From: Rhizobium sp. CC-YZS058
Lineage (GTDB): Bacteria > Pseudomonadota > Alphaproteobacteria > Rhizobiales > Rhizobiaceae
DNA length: 64,000 nt
Assembly (NCBI RefSeq): GCF_034720595.1
Contig: NZ_JAYESJ010000001.1
Coordinates: forward strand, 1,390,001-1,454,000
Direction of reading: 5' to 3'
The first letter of the stretch is position 1; each line of letters starts with the position of its first letter. The position numbers were made by a program, and so were the translations under genes. Under the pieces are notes generated by a model. That model did not search any database. It worked only from the letters and a program-made list of their open reading frames with translations, and had not been told where the DNA came from. This document shows positions 54,056 to 63,733 of the stretch, piece after piece.

Positions 54056-55467
54056 AACTGCCGCAGACGATCGGCCTCGTCCATTTCATCGGCATTGGCG
54101 GCATCGGCATGAGCGGCATCGCCGAGGTGCTGCACAATCTCGGCCATCGCGTTCAGGGCTCCGACCAGTCCGAAAGCGCCAATGTCCAGCGCCTGCGCGA
54201 AAAGGGCATCGAGGTTTTCGTTGGCCACAAGGCCGAGAATCTTGGCGATGCCGAGGTCGTGGTCGTTTCCACCGCGATCAAGAAGACCAATCCCGAGCTG
54301 ATCGCCGCGCGCGAGAAGCTTTTGCCCGTGGTGCGCCGCGCCGAGATGCTGGCCGAACTGATGCGCTTCCGCTCGTCGATCGCGATCGGCGGCACCCATG
54401 GCAAGACGACGACCACCTCGATGGTCGCCGCCCTCCTGGAAGCCGGCGGTCTCGACCCGACCGTCATCAATGGCGGTATCATCAATGCCTACGGCACCAA
54501 TGCCCGCATGGGGGCCGGCGAGTGGATGGTGGTCGAAGCCGACGAATCGGACGGCACCTTCCTGAAGCTGCCCGCCGATGTGGCTGTCGTCACCAATATC
54601 GATCCCGAGCATCTCGACCATTACGGCAATTTCGATGCCGTGCGCGCTGCCTTCCGGCAGTTCGTCGAAAACGTGCCCTTCTATGGTTTCGGCGTCATGT
54701 GCCTCGATCATCCCGAAGTGCAGACCATGGTTTCGCGCATCGAGGACCGCAAGGTCGTCACCTATGGCGAGAACCCGCAGGCCGATGTGCGCTTCCTCAA
54801 TATCCGCATGGACGGCGCGACCTCGATCTTCGACGTCGTCATTCGCCGGCGCCGTACGGGGCAGCTGATCGAGCTCAAGGATCTGCGCCTGCCGATGCCC
54901 GGCCGGCACAACATTTCCAACGCGACCGCCGCGGTGGCCGTGGCGCAGCGTCTCGGCGTCAGCCCGGACAACATCGCGAAAGGCCTGGCGTCCTTCGGCG
55001 GCGTCAAGCGCCGCTTCACCTTCACCGGCGAGTGGAACAATGTCCGCGTCTATGACGACTACGGCCATCATCCCGTCGAGATCAAGGCCGTGCTGAAGGC
55101 GGCGCGCGAGGCCTGCCAGGGCCGCATCATCGCCGTCCACCAGCCGCATCGCTACAGCCGCCTGCAAAGCCTGTTCCAGGATTTCTCGGCCTGCTTCAAC
55201 GATGCCGACACGATTCTGCTCTCGCCGGTCTATTCGGCCGGCGAAGAGCCGATCGAGGGCGTCAATTCGCAGGAGCTCGTGGCGCGCATCAAGGCCGGTG
55301 GCCACCGTGATGCCCGCTATGTCGAAGGTCCGGACGCGCTGGCGCCGATCGTCTCCACCATTGCACAACCTGGTGACTTCGTGGTTCTTTTGGGGGCGGG
55401 CAGCATTACATATTGGGCTGCCGCCTTGCCGGGAGAACTAGCGCGCGTGTCGGGACAGAGTGCATGA
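54052..55467 (+). CDS. murC: UDP-MurNAc:L-alanine ligase
   Basis: 471-residue first Mur ligase. N-terminal [17 protein letters not shown] at 10-26, P-loop [11 protein letters not shown] near 115, [12 protein letters not shown] near 164, HNISNATAA near 286 and [10 protein letters not shown] near 335. Overlaps murG upstream (ATGA) and murB downstream (ATGA). Confidence 0.96.
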   Translation: MKLPQTIGLVHFIGIGGIGMSGIAEVLHNLGHRVQGSDQSESANVQRLREKGIEVFVGHKAENLGDAEVVVVSTAIKKTNPELIAAREKLLPVVRRAEMLAELMRFRSSIAIGGTHGKTTTTSMVAALLEAGGLDPTVINGGIINAYGTNARMGAGEWMVVEADESDGTFLKLPADVAVVTNIDPEHLDHYGNFDAVRAAFRQFVENVPFYGFGVMCLDHPEVQTMVSRIEDRKVVTYGENPQADVRFLNIRMDGATSIFDVVIRRRRTGQLIELKDLRLPMPGRHNISNATAAVAVAQRLGVSPDNIAKGLASFGGVKRRFTFTGEWNNVRVYDDYGHHPVEIKAVLKAAREACQGRIIAVHQPHRYSRLQSLFQDFSACFNDADTILLSPVYSAGEEPIEGVNSQELVARIKAGGHRDARYVEGPDALAPIVSTIAQPGDFVVLLGAGSITYWAAALPGELARVSGQSA

Positions 55468-56438
55468 AACAGGTCAATGGAGTGAAGCTTCTTTCCTCGC
55501 TCGGCGACGGCGTGAAGGCCGTGCGCGGTCGGCTGACGCCGGATGCGCCCATGGACCGCGTGACCTGGTTCCGGGCCGGCGGCTTGGCCGAGCTGATGTT
55601 CCAGCCGCATGACCGCGAGGATCTGATTACCTTCCTGAAGCTGCTGCCGGACGACGTCCCGGTGATGGTGGCCGGCGTCGGTTCGAACCTGCTGGTGCGC
55701 GATGGCGGCATTCCGGGCGTCGTCATCCGCCTGTCTGCCAAGGGCTTCGGCGATCTGGAGCTCGTCGGAGAAAACCGCGTGCAGGCCGGCGCCATCTGCC
55801 CTGACAAGAATCTTGCTGCCATGACGCTCGATCACGGGATCGGCGGCTTCTTCTTCTATTACGGCATCCCCGGCACGGTCGGCGGAGCGCTGCGCATGAA
55901 TGCCGGCGCCAATGGGGGAGAGACCCGCGAGCGCGTCGTCGAGGTGCATGCGGTCGATCGCAAGGGCGAGATCCATGTGCTGAGCAACGCCGATATGGGC
56001 TACAGCTACCGCTCCTCCACCGCGCCGAAGGATCTGATCTTCACCCACGCGATCTTCGAGGGCTATGCGGAAGACAAGGCAAAGATCCGCGCGGACATGG
56101 ATGCGGTTCGCCAGCATCGCGAAACCGTGCAGCCGATCCGCGAGAAGACCGGGGGTTCGACCTTCAAAAATCCCGAGGGCCACTCCGCCTGGAAGCTGAT
56201 CGACGAGGCCGGCTGCCGCGGCATGATGATCGGCGGCGCGCAGATGTCGCCCATGCATTGCAACTTCATGATCAACACCGGCCAGGCCAGCGGCTACGAA
56301 CTCGAATATCTGGGCGAGACCGTGCGCCAGCGGGTCATGGAGACCTCCGGCATCAAGCTCGACTGGGAAATAAAGCGTATCGGCACCTTCATGCCGGGCT
56401 ATGAGGTCCGCGAATTCCTGGGCCGGGCGACGGCCTAA
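55464..56438 (+). CDS. murB: UDP-N-acetylenolpyruvoylglucosamine reductase
   Basis: 324-residue FAD enzyme reducing enolpyruvyl-UDP-GlcNAc to UDP-MurNAc. FRAGG near 32, FAD site [11 protein letters not shown] near 72, [18 protein letters not shown] near 138-155, the catalytic Ser in GGSTFKNP near 232, and AGCRG near 250: type II MurB without the extra C-terminal loop of type I. ATG at 55464 overlaps murC. The stop TAA shares its last base with the ATG of the next small gene. Confidence 0.95.
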   Translation: MKQVNGVKLLSSLGDGVKAVRGRLTPDAPMDRVTWFRAGGLAELMFQPHDREDLITFLKLLPDDVPVMVAGVGSNLLVRDGGIPGVVIRLSAKGFGDLELVGENRVQAGAICPDKNLAAMTLDHGIGGFFFYYGIPGTVGGALRMNAGANGGETRERVVEVHAVDRKGEIHVLSNADMGYSYRSSTAPKDLIFTHAIFEGYAEDKAKIRADMDAVRQHRETVQPIREKTGGSTFKNPEGHSAWKLIDEAGCRGMMIGGAQMSPMHCNFMINTGQASGYELEYLGETVRQRVMETSGIKLDWEIKRIGTFMPGYEVREFLGRATA

Positions 56439-56683
56439 TGGAGCGCGCGCCGGCCGACACGCTGGTGCATAATGAGCGGGTGAAGCTCGCGGCGAACTCG
56501 ATTGACCGCCTGGCGACAGCGTCGATCGCTGCCGGCTTCATCACGCCGGTGGTGCCTCTTGCAAACGGCCAGCTCGTCTTCACGTTCTCGACCCCGCTCG
56601 CCATCTCGACGGCAACTTGGCTTTTCGCGGCGCTGGCACTACATTTGGCAGCAAGGCACCTGCTCGGAAAGCTCAGGCAATGA
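56438..56683 (+). CDS. Small membrane protein coupled to murB (81 aa)
   Basis: 81 residues, predicted to have two membrane segments (about 28-44 and 55-75) after a charged N-terminus (NERVKLAANSIDRL). No family is recognised with certainty. The ATG at 56438 overlaps the murB stop (TAATG), and its own stop overlaps the start of the next small gene (ATGA). Such tight coupling to a wall-synthesis operon suggests a role at the membrane in wall synthesis or division, but that is only inference. Confidence 0.75.
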   Translation: MERAPADTLVHNERVKLAANSIDRLATASIAAGFITPVVPLANGQLVFTFSTPLAISTATWLFAALALHLAARHLLGKLRQ

Positions 56684-56805
56684 CCTTCGGCACGATCTTT
56701 TATCTCTATCTCCTTCCGCTCCTGCTCGTTGCCTTTGTTTGGGGCGCGATCTGGCTCGGCGAGTGGCGGACGGCGCGAAAGCACAGGCTTCATCCGGGCG
56801 AGTAG
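56680..56805 (+). CDS. Small membrane protein (41 aa)
   Basis: 41 residues: one membrane helix (about 5-27, FYLYLLPLLLVAFVWGAIWLG) followed by a basic tail (EWRTARKHRLHPGE), giving an N-out/C-in bitopic topology by the positive-inside rule. The ATG lies in the stop of the 81-residue gene. It is the last gene before the terminator at 56832. Function unknown; size and topology recall accessory peptides of membrane enzymes. Confidence 0.7.
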   Translation: MTFGTIFYLYLLPLLLVAFVWGAIWLGEWRTARKHRLHPGE

Positions 56806-56831
56806 GTGCCCGACCGATTGCCTCGAAACAG

Positions 56832-56869
56832 AAAAGCCCTGCCGAGCGAACCGCTTGGCAGGGCTTTTT
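56832..56869. terminator. Bidirectional terminator closing the murB end of the dcw operon
   Basis: AAAAGCCCTGCC and GGCAGGGCTTTT form a perfect 12-bp stem with a 13-base loop and T-runs on both strands. It stands between the small genes (plus) and the transporter (minus). Confidence 0.8.
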
Positions 56870-56891
56870 GGTCTTCTGAGTCAGATTGAAC

Positions 56892-58196
56892 TTACACTTC
56901 GTCGCGGCCCGACAGCAGGATGCAGGCGAGTGTGATGACGGCGGCGGCGGCGAGGTAGTAGCCGACATAGGTCATGCCGTAGGTCGCCTGCAGATAGGTG
57001 GCGATATAGGGCGCCAGCGAGGCGCCGAAGATGCCGGCGAAGTTGAAGGTGATCGACGAGCCCGTATAGCGGACATTGGTCGGGAAGGGGGCCGCGAGCG
57101 CCGTGCCGATCAGACCATAGGTGACGCCCATCAGCGCCATGGCGATGACGACGAAGACGATCACATTCGTCTCGCCGCTCGTCAGCAGCGGACCAAGGAA
57201 GAAGGAGAACAGGCCGATCAGCACGGTAACGCCGATCAGGATCTCGCGCCGCCCGAAACGCTCGGCCAGCTTGCCGGCCACGGGAATGAAGAGGCCGAAC
57301 AGAACCGAGCCGAGGATCTGGATCTCCAGCGCGTCGAGGAAGGGCAACTTCAGGACCTTGACGTTGTAGGACAGCAGATAGGCCGAGCCGATATAGAACA
57401 GCACGAAGGTCGCGAGTGCCACGAAGGTGCCGAGCACCAGCGAGCGCTTGTGATGGCGGAACAGCTCCGCGACCGGCACCGCGACGCGTTCATGCTTGTC
57501 GATCGCCTTCTGGAAGGCCGGCGTCTCGGTGATCGACAGACGTACCCAGAGGCCGACGGCAATCAGCAGGATCGAGGCGACGAAGGGAATGCGCCAGCCC
57601 CAGCTCAAGAGCGCATCCTGCGAGATGACATGCAGGAGCAGCCAGAAGATGCCGGAGGAGAGGAACAGGCCGACCGGTGCGCCGAGCTGCGGGAACATGC
57701 CGTACCAGCTGCGCTTGCCTTCCGGCGCGTTTTCCGTCGCCAGCAGCACGGCGCCGCCCCATTCGCCGCCGAGGCCGAAGCCCTGGCCGAATCGGCAGAG
57801 CGCGAGGAGAAGCGGGGCGATGACGCCGATCTGCTCATAGGTCGGCAGCAGGCCGATGATGACGGTCGAGATACCCATGGTGAGCAGGGCGGCGACCAGC
57901 GTCGTCTTGCGGCCGATCCGGTCCCCGTAATGCCCGAAGACCACCGCGCCGAGCGGGCGGGCGAAGAAGGCGATGGAGAAGGTCGCGAAGGAGGCGAGAA
58001 GCGCGGTCGTCGGGTCGCTGTTCGGGAAGAACAGGGTCGGGAAGACCAGCACGGCGGCGGTCGCATAGACATAGAAGTCGAAGAATTCGATCGTGGTGCC
58101 GACGAGGCTCGCCAGAAGCACGCGGGCCGGGGAGTTCGTCGCGCGTGCGTCCAAAACGTCTGCGGTCGGCGATCCGGTGGGTATCGCTTTGCTCAT
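56892..58196 (-). CDS. MFS transporter, metabolite:H+ symporter (MHS) type
   Basis: About 434 residues, twelve membrane segments. FFDFYVYATAA near residue 36, the loop 2-3 signature GHYGDRIGRKTTL near 85, LCRFGQGFGLGGEWGGA near 130, and the loop 8-9 GKLAERFGRREIL near 300 are typical of ProP/ShiA/KgtP-like symporters of organic acids and betaines. GGA lies eight bases before the ATG at 58196. It is transcribed against the cell-division genes and splits murB from ddlB. Confidence 0.88.
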   Translation of the reverse strand: MSKAIPTGSPTADVLDARATNSPARVLLASLVGTTIEFFDFYVYATAAVLVFPTLFFPNSDPTTALLASFATFSIAFFARPLGAVVFGHYGDRIGRKTTLVAALLTMGISTVIIGLLPTYEQIGVIAPLLLALCRFGQGFGLGGEWGGAVLLATENAPEGKRSWYGMFPQLGAPVGLFLSSGIFWLLLHVISQDALLSWGWRIPFVASILLIAVGLWVRLSITETPAFQKAIDKHERVAVPVAELFRHHKRSLVLGTFVALATFVLFYIGSAYLLSYNVKVLKLPFLDALEIQILGSVLFGLFIPVAGKLAERFGRREILIGVTVLIGLFSFFLGPLLTSGETNVIVFVVIAMALMGVTYGLIGTALAAPFPTNVRYTGSSITFNFAGIFGASLAPYIATYLQATYGMTYVGYYLAAAAVITLACILLSGRDEV

Positions 58197-58297
58197 GGTT
58201 CTGTCCGTCAAATTAAGGAAGGCGGCTTGCCATCAAGCGCGCTCTTCCAGCGGCTCTTACGGCAAGTTCCTTTCGGAATAAACCCGCAAAACGCAAG

Positions 58298-58326
58298 ATT
58301 ATAATGGGTTAGCAGCTCCTGTTGAA
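58298..58326 (-). promoter_or_regulatory. Candidate promoter of the MHS transporter
   Basis: On the minus strand TTCAAC (58326-58321) and a perfect TATAAT (58303-58298) are 17 bases apart, about 100 bases before the transporter ATG. Confidence 0.45.
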
Positions 58327-58632
58327 GGCAGCTGTGATGCGAATGCATGGCTGCTGGAAGGGTGACGGCGCCATCTGCCTCTTTCCTCATCAGCGGCGCG
58401 TCACATCGGGCCAGATCGGCCGGCAGGGTAGCTGTTGCACAAATGACCCATGCAGCGGCGCGGCGTCTGCGAGCGCCCTCTCCCCGGGCTGGATCCCGTG
58501 CCAGGTTAACGAAAGTAAACGGTTCATTAACCTTAATGGCTCTTAAGTGCTTTCCAGTCGACGGCGCGACTCGCGGAAGGCAGGCGGGGCGGCAGTCGGC
58601 ACAGGGTTCGAAGGCAGAGTGTCGAGGGTATC
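58327..58632 (+). promoter_or_regulatory. ddlB leader with clustered TTAA half-sites
   Basis: No gene is supported. TTAA occurs at 58506, 58527, 58533 and 58543, in a short AT-rich island. Spacings (17, 2, 6) do not make a full TTAA-N7-TTAA CtrA box. The ddlB-ftsQAZ promoter most probably lies here, because the upstream terminator and opposing gene preclude read-through from murB. Confidence 0.4.
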
Positions 58633-59550
58633 ATGAGCGGCAAACACGTGGCGGTGCTGATGGGCGGCTTTTCGTCCGAGCGTCCGGTGAGCCTATCTTC
58701 GGGTGCCGCCTGCGCGGCGGCGCTGGAGGAGGAGGGCTACCGCGTCACCCGCGTCGATGTCGACCGCACGGTCGCCAGCGTGCTTGCCGATCTCCGACCG
58801 GATGTCGCCTTCAACGCCCTGCATGGGCCCTATGGCGAAGACGGTTCGATCCAGGGCATCCTCGACTACCTTGAAATCCCCTATACGCATTCCGGCGTTC
58901 TGGCCTCTGCGCTTGCCATGGACAAGGCGCTCGCCAAGCATGTGGCCAAGGCCGCAGGCATTCCCGTCGCCGAAACGCTGATCATGGACCGTCACGCGAT
59001 CACCGGTGCGCATCCGATGCCGGCCCCCTATGTGGTCAAGCCCGTGCGCGAAGGGTCGAGCTTCGGCATCGTCATCGTCAAGGAAGACCAGTCCCATCCG
59101 CCGCAGATCCTGTCGTCCAGCGAATGGCGCTACGGCGACCGGGTGATGGTCGAGCGCTATATTCCCGGCCGCGAGCTGACCTGCGGCGTCATGGGCGAGG
59201 AGGCGCTGGGTGTGACCGAGATCATTCCGCTCGGCCATGCCTTCTACGACTATGATGCGAAATATGTGAAAGGCGGCTCGCAGCACGTCATTCCGGCACA
59301 GATTTTACCGGATGTTTACCAAACTATCCAAAGATTGGCCGTTACGGCGCATCAGGCGTTGGGATGCCGCGGCGTCAGCCGCTCCGACTTCCGCTTCGAC
59401 GAGCGATCCGGGGAACTGATCTGGCTCGAGATCAACACGCAGCCCGGCATGACCCCCACCTCCCTGCTGCCCGAAATGGCCGCGCATGCCGGCTATCGCT
59501 TTGGTGAATTCTTGAGCTGGATGGTGGAGGACGCCTCGTGTTTGCGTTGA
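58633..59550 (+). CDS. ddlB: D-alanine:D-alanine ligase
   Basis: 305-residue ATP-grasp enzyme supplying D-Ala-D-Ala to Mur[18 protein letters not shown] at 8-24, [16 protein letters not shown] near 62, [11 protein letters not shown] near 137 (ATP-grasp lid), and [14 protein letters not shown] near 265 (metal ligands). SerTyr/Lys composition fits a D-Ala, not D-Lac, ligase. GAGGG is five bases before the ATG. ftsQ starts 13 bases inside its end. Confidence 0.95.
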   Translation: MSGKHVAVLMGGFSSERPVSLSSGAACAAALEEEGYRVTRVDVDRTVASVLADLRPDVAFNALHGPYGEDGSIQGILDYLEIPYTHSGVLASALAMDKALAKHVAKAAGIPVAETLIMDRHAITGAHPMPAPYVVKPVREGSSFGIVIVKEDQSHPPQILSSSEWRYGDRVMVERYIPGRELTCGVMGEEALGVTEIIPLGHAFYDYDAKYVKGGSQHVIPAQILPDVYQTIQRLAVTAHQALGCRGVSRSDFRFDERSGELIWLEINTQPGMTPTSLLPEMAAHAGYRFGEFLSWMVEDASCLR

Positions 59551-60470
59551 GAGGTCGCAAGGCCAGGGTGCCGACACCGCTGGAGCTCGCCGAGCGCGAT
59601 GCGCAGTTCATTCTGCCGCGTCCGTTCCGCCGGCTCACCCGTTTTCTCGTGAACCTCGGAACGGGGCGGATTCATTTCGCCCCCTATACCGGCACCGTTT
59701 CCGTCATCGCGCTCTACGCCGCCACCGGTTTCTACGGCATGTCGCTCGGCGGCCATGGACCGGAGGTGGCCAAGGCGGCGACGTCGGCGGCCGGCTTTGC
59801 CATCGAGGACGTGAAGATCTCGGGCAACGACCAGACCTCGGAAATCGACATCCTGCAGCAGCTCGGCCTCGATGGCGCAACCTCGCTCGTCTCGCTCGAC
59901 ATCGAGGTCGCCCGCAAGCTGATCGCCGAAATGCCCTGGGTGCAGGATGTGCGCATCCGCAAGGTCTATCCGAACACGGTGGAGATCACGCTCAAGGAGC
60001 GCAAGGCCTTCGGCATCTGGCAGCATGGCTCCGATCTGTCGCTCATCGAAAAGAGCGGCAGCGTCATCGCGCCGCTGCGCGACAACAAATACGCCGCTCT
60101 GCCGCTCTTCGTCGGTCGGGACGCCGAAACAGCTGCTGCCGACTTTTATGCGCGCTTCGCCGACTGGCCGGAGATCCAGAAGCGCGTGAAGGCCTATGTC
60201 CGCGTCGCCGGCCGCCGCTGGGACCTGGTCCTCGACAATGGCGTCATCGTCAAGCTGCCGGAGCATGATCTCGATCGCGCCATGCAGGTGCTCTCCACGA
60301 TGGAGGAGGGCCAGCAGCTGCTCGAACGCGATATCGCCGCCGTCGATCTTCGGCTCGAAGATCGCACCAGCATTCAACTGACCGCCGGCGCTGCGGAGCG
60401 CCGTCAGGTCGCCCTGGAAGCCCGTACAAAGCAGCTCAAGAAGATCGAGCAGCAAGAGGACAGTCTATGA
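59538..60470 (+). CDS. ftsQ: Cell division protein FtsQ
   Basis: 310-residue bitopic divisome protein. Cytoplasmic tail of about 50 residues, one membrane segment (about 53-72), POTRA domain from about 88 ([18 protein letters not shown]), then the FtsQ/DivIB domain with [17 protein letters not shown] near 133. Start is GTG at 59538, 13 bases inside ddlB; the stop overlaps ftsA (ATGA). Confidence 0.92.
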   Translation: MFALRGRKARVPTPLELAERDAQFILPRPFRRLTRFLVNLGTGRIHFAPYTGTVSVIALYAATGFYGMSLGGHGPEVAKAATSAAGFAIEDVKISGNDQTSEIDILQQLGLDGATSLVSLDIEVARKLIAEMPWVQDVRIRKVYPNTVEITLKERKAFGIWQHGSDLSLIEKSGSVIAPLRDNKYAALPLFVGRDAETAAADFYARFADWPEIQKRVKAYVRVAGRRWDLVLDNGVIVKLPEHDLDRAMQVLSTMEEGQQLLERDIAAVDLRLEDRTSIQLTAGAAERRQVALEARTKQLKKIEQQEDSL

Positions 60471-61798
60471 GCCTTTTCGGTTCATCCCATTTCGGCATGC
60501 CCCGCCTCAAGCCGCTCTCGGCCAAGCGCTCGCACGTCGTCTCGGTGCTCGACATCGGATCCACCAAGGTGGTCTGCATGATCGGCCGGCTGACGCCGTG
60601 CGCGGAGAGCCAGATCCTGCCCGGCCGCACCCATGCGATCGAGATCATCGGCCTCGGCCATCACAAGTCGCGCGGCATGAAGAACGGCGTCATCGCCGAT
60701 CTGGATGCGGCCGAAAGCGTCGTGCGCCTGGCGGTCGACGCGGCCGAGCGCATGGCGGGCCTGACGATCGACAGCCTGATCGTCAACATCTCCGCCGGCC
60801 GGCTGCAGAGCGACATCTACACCGCGACCATCGATCTCGGCGGCCAGGAAGTCGACGGCAACGACCTGAAGCGCGTGCTCGCCGCCGCCGGCCAGCGCTC
60901 GCAGCGCCAGGATCGTCTGATCCTCCATTCCCTGCCGACCGGCTTCTCGCTCGATGGCGAGCGCGGCATTCGCGATCCCTTGTCCATGTATGGCGATGTG
61001 CTCGGCGTCGACATGCATGTGCTGACGGCCGAACGCGCGGCGCTGAAGAACATCGAACTCTGCATCAACCGCGCCCATCTCTCGGTCGAAGGCATCGTGG
61101 CCACTCCCTATGCCAGCGGCTTGGCTGCCCTGGTCGATGATGAGGTCGAACTCGGCTGCGCCGCCATCGACATGGGCGGCGGCACGACGACGATCTCGGT
61201 CTTCGCCGAGGGCAAGCTCATCCACGCCGATGCCGTCGGTCTTGGCGGCCATCACGTGACGACCGATCTCGCCCGCGGGCTTTCCACCCGGATCGAGGAC
61301 GCCGAGCGGCTGAAGGTCGTGCATGGCTCTGCCATGCCGAACGATGCCGACGAGCGGGAAATGGTCACCGTTCCGCCGATCGGCGAGGATGAGCGCGACC
61401 AGCCGACTCACGTGCCGCGCGCCCTGGTGTCGCGAATCGTGCGGGCGCGAATCGAGGAAACGCTCGAGCTCATCCGCGATCGCATCCAGAAATCGGGCTT
61501 TTCGCCCATCGTCGGCAAGCGCGTCGTCCTGACCGGCGGGGCAAGCCAGCTGACCGGCCTGCCCGAGGCGGCCCGGCGGATCCTCGCCCGCAACGTGCGA
61601 ATCGGCCGTCCCCTGGGCGTCTCGGGCCTGCCCGCCGCCGCCAAGGGCCCGGCTTTTTCGACCGCCGTCGGCCTGATGATCTATCCGCAGGTCGCCGCGC
61701 TCGAAACCCATGCTGCGCAAGGCGGCATGCTCACCTCGCTCAACGGCGGAAACGGCCGCATTGCCCGGGTCGGGCAGTGGCTGAAGGAAAGCTTCTAG
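60467..61798 (+). CDS. ftsA: Cell division protein FtsA
   Basis: 443-residue actin-like ATPase that tethers FtsZ to the membrane. VVSVLDIGSTKVVCMIG near 23-40 (phosphate 1), AAIDMGGGTTTISVF near 230 (phosphate 2), VVLTGGASQLTGLPE near 347 (adenosine), and the C-terminal amphipathic helix RVGQWLKESF at 434-443. Overlaps ftsQ by four bases. Confidence 0.95.
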   Translation: MSLFGSSHFGMPRLKPLSAKRSHVVSVLDIGSTKVVCMIGRLTPCAESQILPGRTHAIEIIGLGHHKSRGMKNGVIADLDAAESVVRLAVDAAERMAGLTIDSLIVNISAGRLQSDIYTATIDLGGQEVDGNDLKRVLAAAGQRSQRQDRLILHSLPTGFSLDGERGIRDPLSMYGDVLGVDMHVLTAERAALKNIELCINRAHLSVEGIVATPYASGLAALVDDEVELGCAAIDMGGGTTTISVFAEGKLIHADAVGLGGHHVTTDLARGLSTRIEDAERLKVVHGSAMPNDADEREMVTVPPIGEDERDQPTHVPRALVSRIVRARIEETLELIRDRIQKSGFSPIVGKRVVLTGGASQLTGLPEAARRILARNVRIGRPLGVSGLPAAAKGPAFSTAVGLMIYPQVAALETHAAQGGMLTSLNGGNGRIARVGQWLKESF

Positions 61799-61885
61799 CC
61801 TCGCGTAAGCTAGGACATGCATACGGGTTATTTGTGATTTGGCCGGCTCGGCAAGGCGGCCAGAAACCAGGAAGGAACGGGTAAC

Positions 61886-63682
61886 ATGACCATCTCTCTG
61901 CAGAAGCCGGATATCACCGAGCTCAAACCCCGCATCACTGTGTTCGGCGTGGGCGGCGGCGGCGGCAACGCCGTCAACAACATGATCACGGCCGGCCTCC
62001 AGGGCGTCGACTTCGTCGTTGCCAATACGGATGCCCAGGCGCTGACCATGGCGAAGTCCGAACGAATCATCCAGATGGGCGTCGCCGTCACCGAAGGTCT
62101 CGGTGCCGGGTCGCAGCCGGAAGTGGGTCGCGCGGCTGCCGAAGAATGCATCGACGAGATCATCGACCACCTGAACGGCACGCATATGTGCTTCGTCACC
62201 GCCGGCATGGGCGGCGGCACGGGCACGGGTGCGGCTCCGGTCGTGGCCCAGGCAGCCCGCAACAAGGGCATCCTCACGGTCGGCGTCGTCACCAAGCCGT
62301 TCCACTTCGAAGGCCAGCGCCGCATGCGGCTTGCCGATCAGGGCATTGCCGAGCTGCAGAAGTCGGTCGACACCCTCATCGTCATCCCGAACCAGAACCT
62401 GTTCCGGATCGCCAACGACAAGACGACCTTCGCGGACGCCTTCGCCATGGCCGACCAGGTTCTCTATTCGGGCGTCGCCTGCATCACCGACCTGATGGTC
62501 AAGGAAGGCCTGATCAACCTTGACTTCGCCGACGTCCGCTCGGTGATGCGCGAAATGGGCCGCGCCATGATGGGCACCGGCGAGGCATCCGGCGAAGGCC
62601 GTGCTATGGCCGCTGCCGAAGCCGCAATCGCCAACCCGCTGCTCGACGAAACCTCGATGAAGGGTGCTCAAGGCCTGCTGATCTCCATCACCGGTGGTCG
62701 CGACCTCACCCTGTTCGAAGTCGACGAAGCCGCGACCCGCATCCGCGAGGAAGTGGATCCGGACGCCAACATCATCCTCGGTGCAACGTTCGATGAAGAC
62801 CTCGAAGGTCTCATCCGCGTGTCCGTCGTCGCAACCGGTATCGATCGTACGGCCGCGGAGGTGGCCGATCGCAATGCCAGTTTTCGCCAGGTAGCCAAGC
62901 CCACCGTCCGTCCGTCGGCCGCCATCCCGGCCTCTGCTCCGGCCGCCCAGGCAGCACCGGTCCAGGCTCCGCAGCAGCCGGCCGCGCCGCAGGTTGATGC
63001 GATCGCCGAAGCGATCCGCCAGGCCGAGATCGAACGCGAACTGCTGATCAACGCCCGCGCCGCCGAAAAGGCGCAGGAAGAAGCCTTCCGTCCGCAGAGC
63101 CGCCTCTTCGCCGGCGCTGCGCCGACCGAAGCGCCGGCCGCTCCGCGCGCCGCTGCACCGGCCCAGCCGGTTCAGCATGCGCCGATGGCGCAGGCCCCGA
63201 TGCACCACGCTCCGGCACCGGCCCAGCCGATGGCGGAAGCGCCCGTCTACCAGCAGCCGATGCAGGCCCAGCCGATGGCGCAGACGCGCCAGGAGCCGGT
63301 CGCCCCGGCCATGCGCCCCGGCATGGACGTCTCTGCCCGCATGCCCAAGGTGGAAGACTTTCCGCCGATGGTGAAGGCCGAGGTCGAACATCGCGTCGCA
63401 CCGGCTGCCCATCACGAAGAGCGCGGCCCGATGGGCCTGCTCAAGCGAATCACCAATTCGCTCGGCCGCCGCGAGGAGGAAGACCACTCCGTCGCGTCGG
63501 ATATGACTTCGGGAGCGCCGGCCGCTGCCTCTCAGCAGCGCCGTCCGCTGTCCCCCGAAGCGAGCGTCTACGCGCCGCGTCGCGGTGCGCTCGACGACCG
63601 CGGCCGCACCGTTCCGCAGCCGCGTGCGCATGACGACGATCAGCTCGAAATCCCGGCGTTCCTGCGCCGTCAGTCGAACTGA
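61886..63682 (+). CDS. ftsZ: Cell division GTPase FtsZ
   Basis: 598-residue tubulin homologue forming the Z-ring. [13 protein letters not shown] near 23-35, GTP signature GGGTGTG at 109-115, synergy loop region [12 protein letters not shown] near 210-222. The C-terminal linker (about 320-580) is Ala/Pro/Gln-rich with repeated QPM/AP units and is much longer than in enteric FtsZ, as usual in rhizobia. The terminal peptide [12 protein letters not shown] is the conserved partner-binding tail. AGGAAGGA precedes the ATG. The 87-base gap after ftsA may hold an additional promoter. Confidence 0.97.
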   Translation: MTISLQKPDITELKPRITVFGVGGGGGNAVNNMITAGLQGVDFVVANTDAQALTMAKSERIIQMGVAVTEGLGAGSQPEVGRAAAEECIDEIIDHLNGTHMCFVTAGMGGGTGTGAAPVVAQAARNKGILTVGVVTKPFHFEGQRRMRLADQGIAELQKSVDTLIVIPNQNLFRIANDKTTFADAFAMADQVLYSGVACITDLMVKEGLINLDFADVRSVMREMGRAMMGTGEASGEGRAMAAAEAAIANPLLDETSMKGAQGLLISITGGRDLTLFEVDEAATRIREEVDPDANIILGATFDEDLEGLIRVSVVATGIDRTAAEVADRNASFRQVAKPTVRPSAAIPASAPAAQAAPVQAPQQPAAPQVDAIAEAIRQAEIERELLINARAAEKAQEEAFRPQSRLFAGAAPTEAPAAPRAAAPAQPVQHAPMAQAPMHHAPAPAQPMAEAPVYQQPMQAQPMAQTRQEPVAPAMRPGMDVSARMPKVEDFPPMVKAEVEHRVAPAAHHEERGPMGLLKRITNSLGRREEEDHSVASDMTSGAPAAASQQRRPLSPEASVYAPRRGALDDRGRTVPQPRAHDDDQLEIPAFLRRQSN

Positions 63683-63707
63683 TCGGACCCGTCTTCCACC
63701 TTGCCGG

Positions 63708-63733
63708 AATGCCTGGGCGAAAGCCCGGGCATT
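63708..63733 (+). terminator. Terminator of ftsZ
   Basis: AATGCCTGGGC and GCCCGGGCATT form an 11-bp stem (one G-T wobble) with a GAAA tetraloop, 25 bases after the ftsZ stop and followed by TTCCC. Confidence 0.7.

Noticed and set aside
58506..58546. CtrA box upstream of ddlB
   Set aside because: TTAA half-sites are present, but none has the required seven-base spacing; reported only as a cluster.
60482..63631. 1049-codon open frame antisense to ftsA and ftsZ
   Set aside because: Same artefact of GC-biased codons; it crosses a gene boundary and the ftsZ promoter gap, and shows low-complexity repeats mirroring the FtsZ linker.
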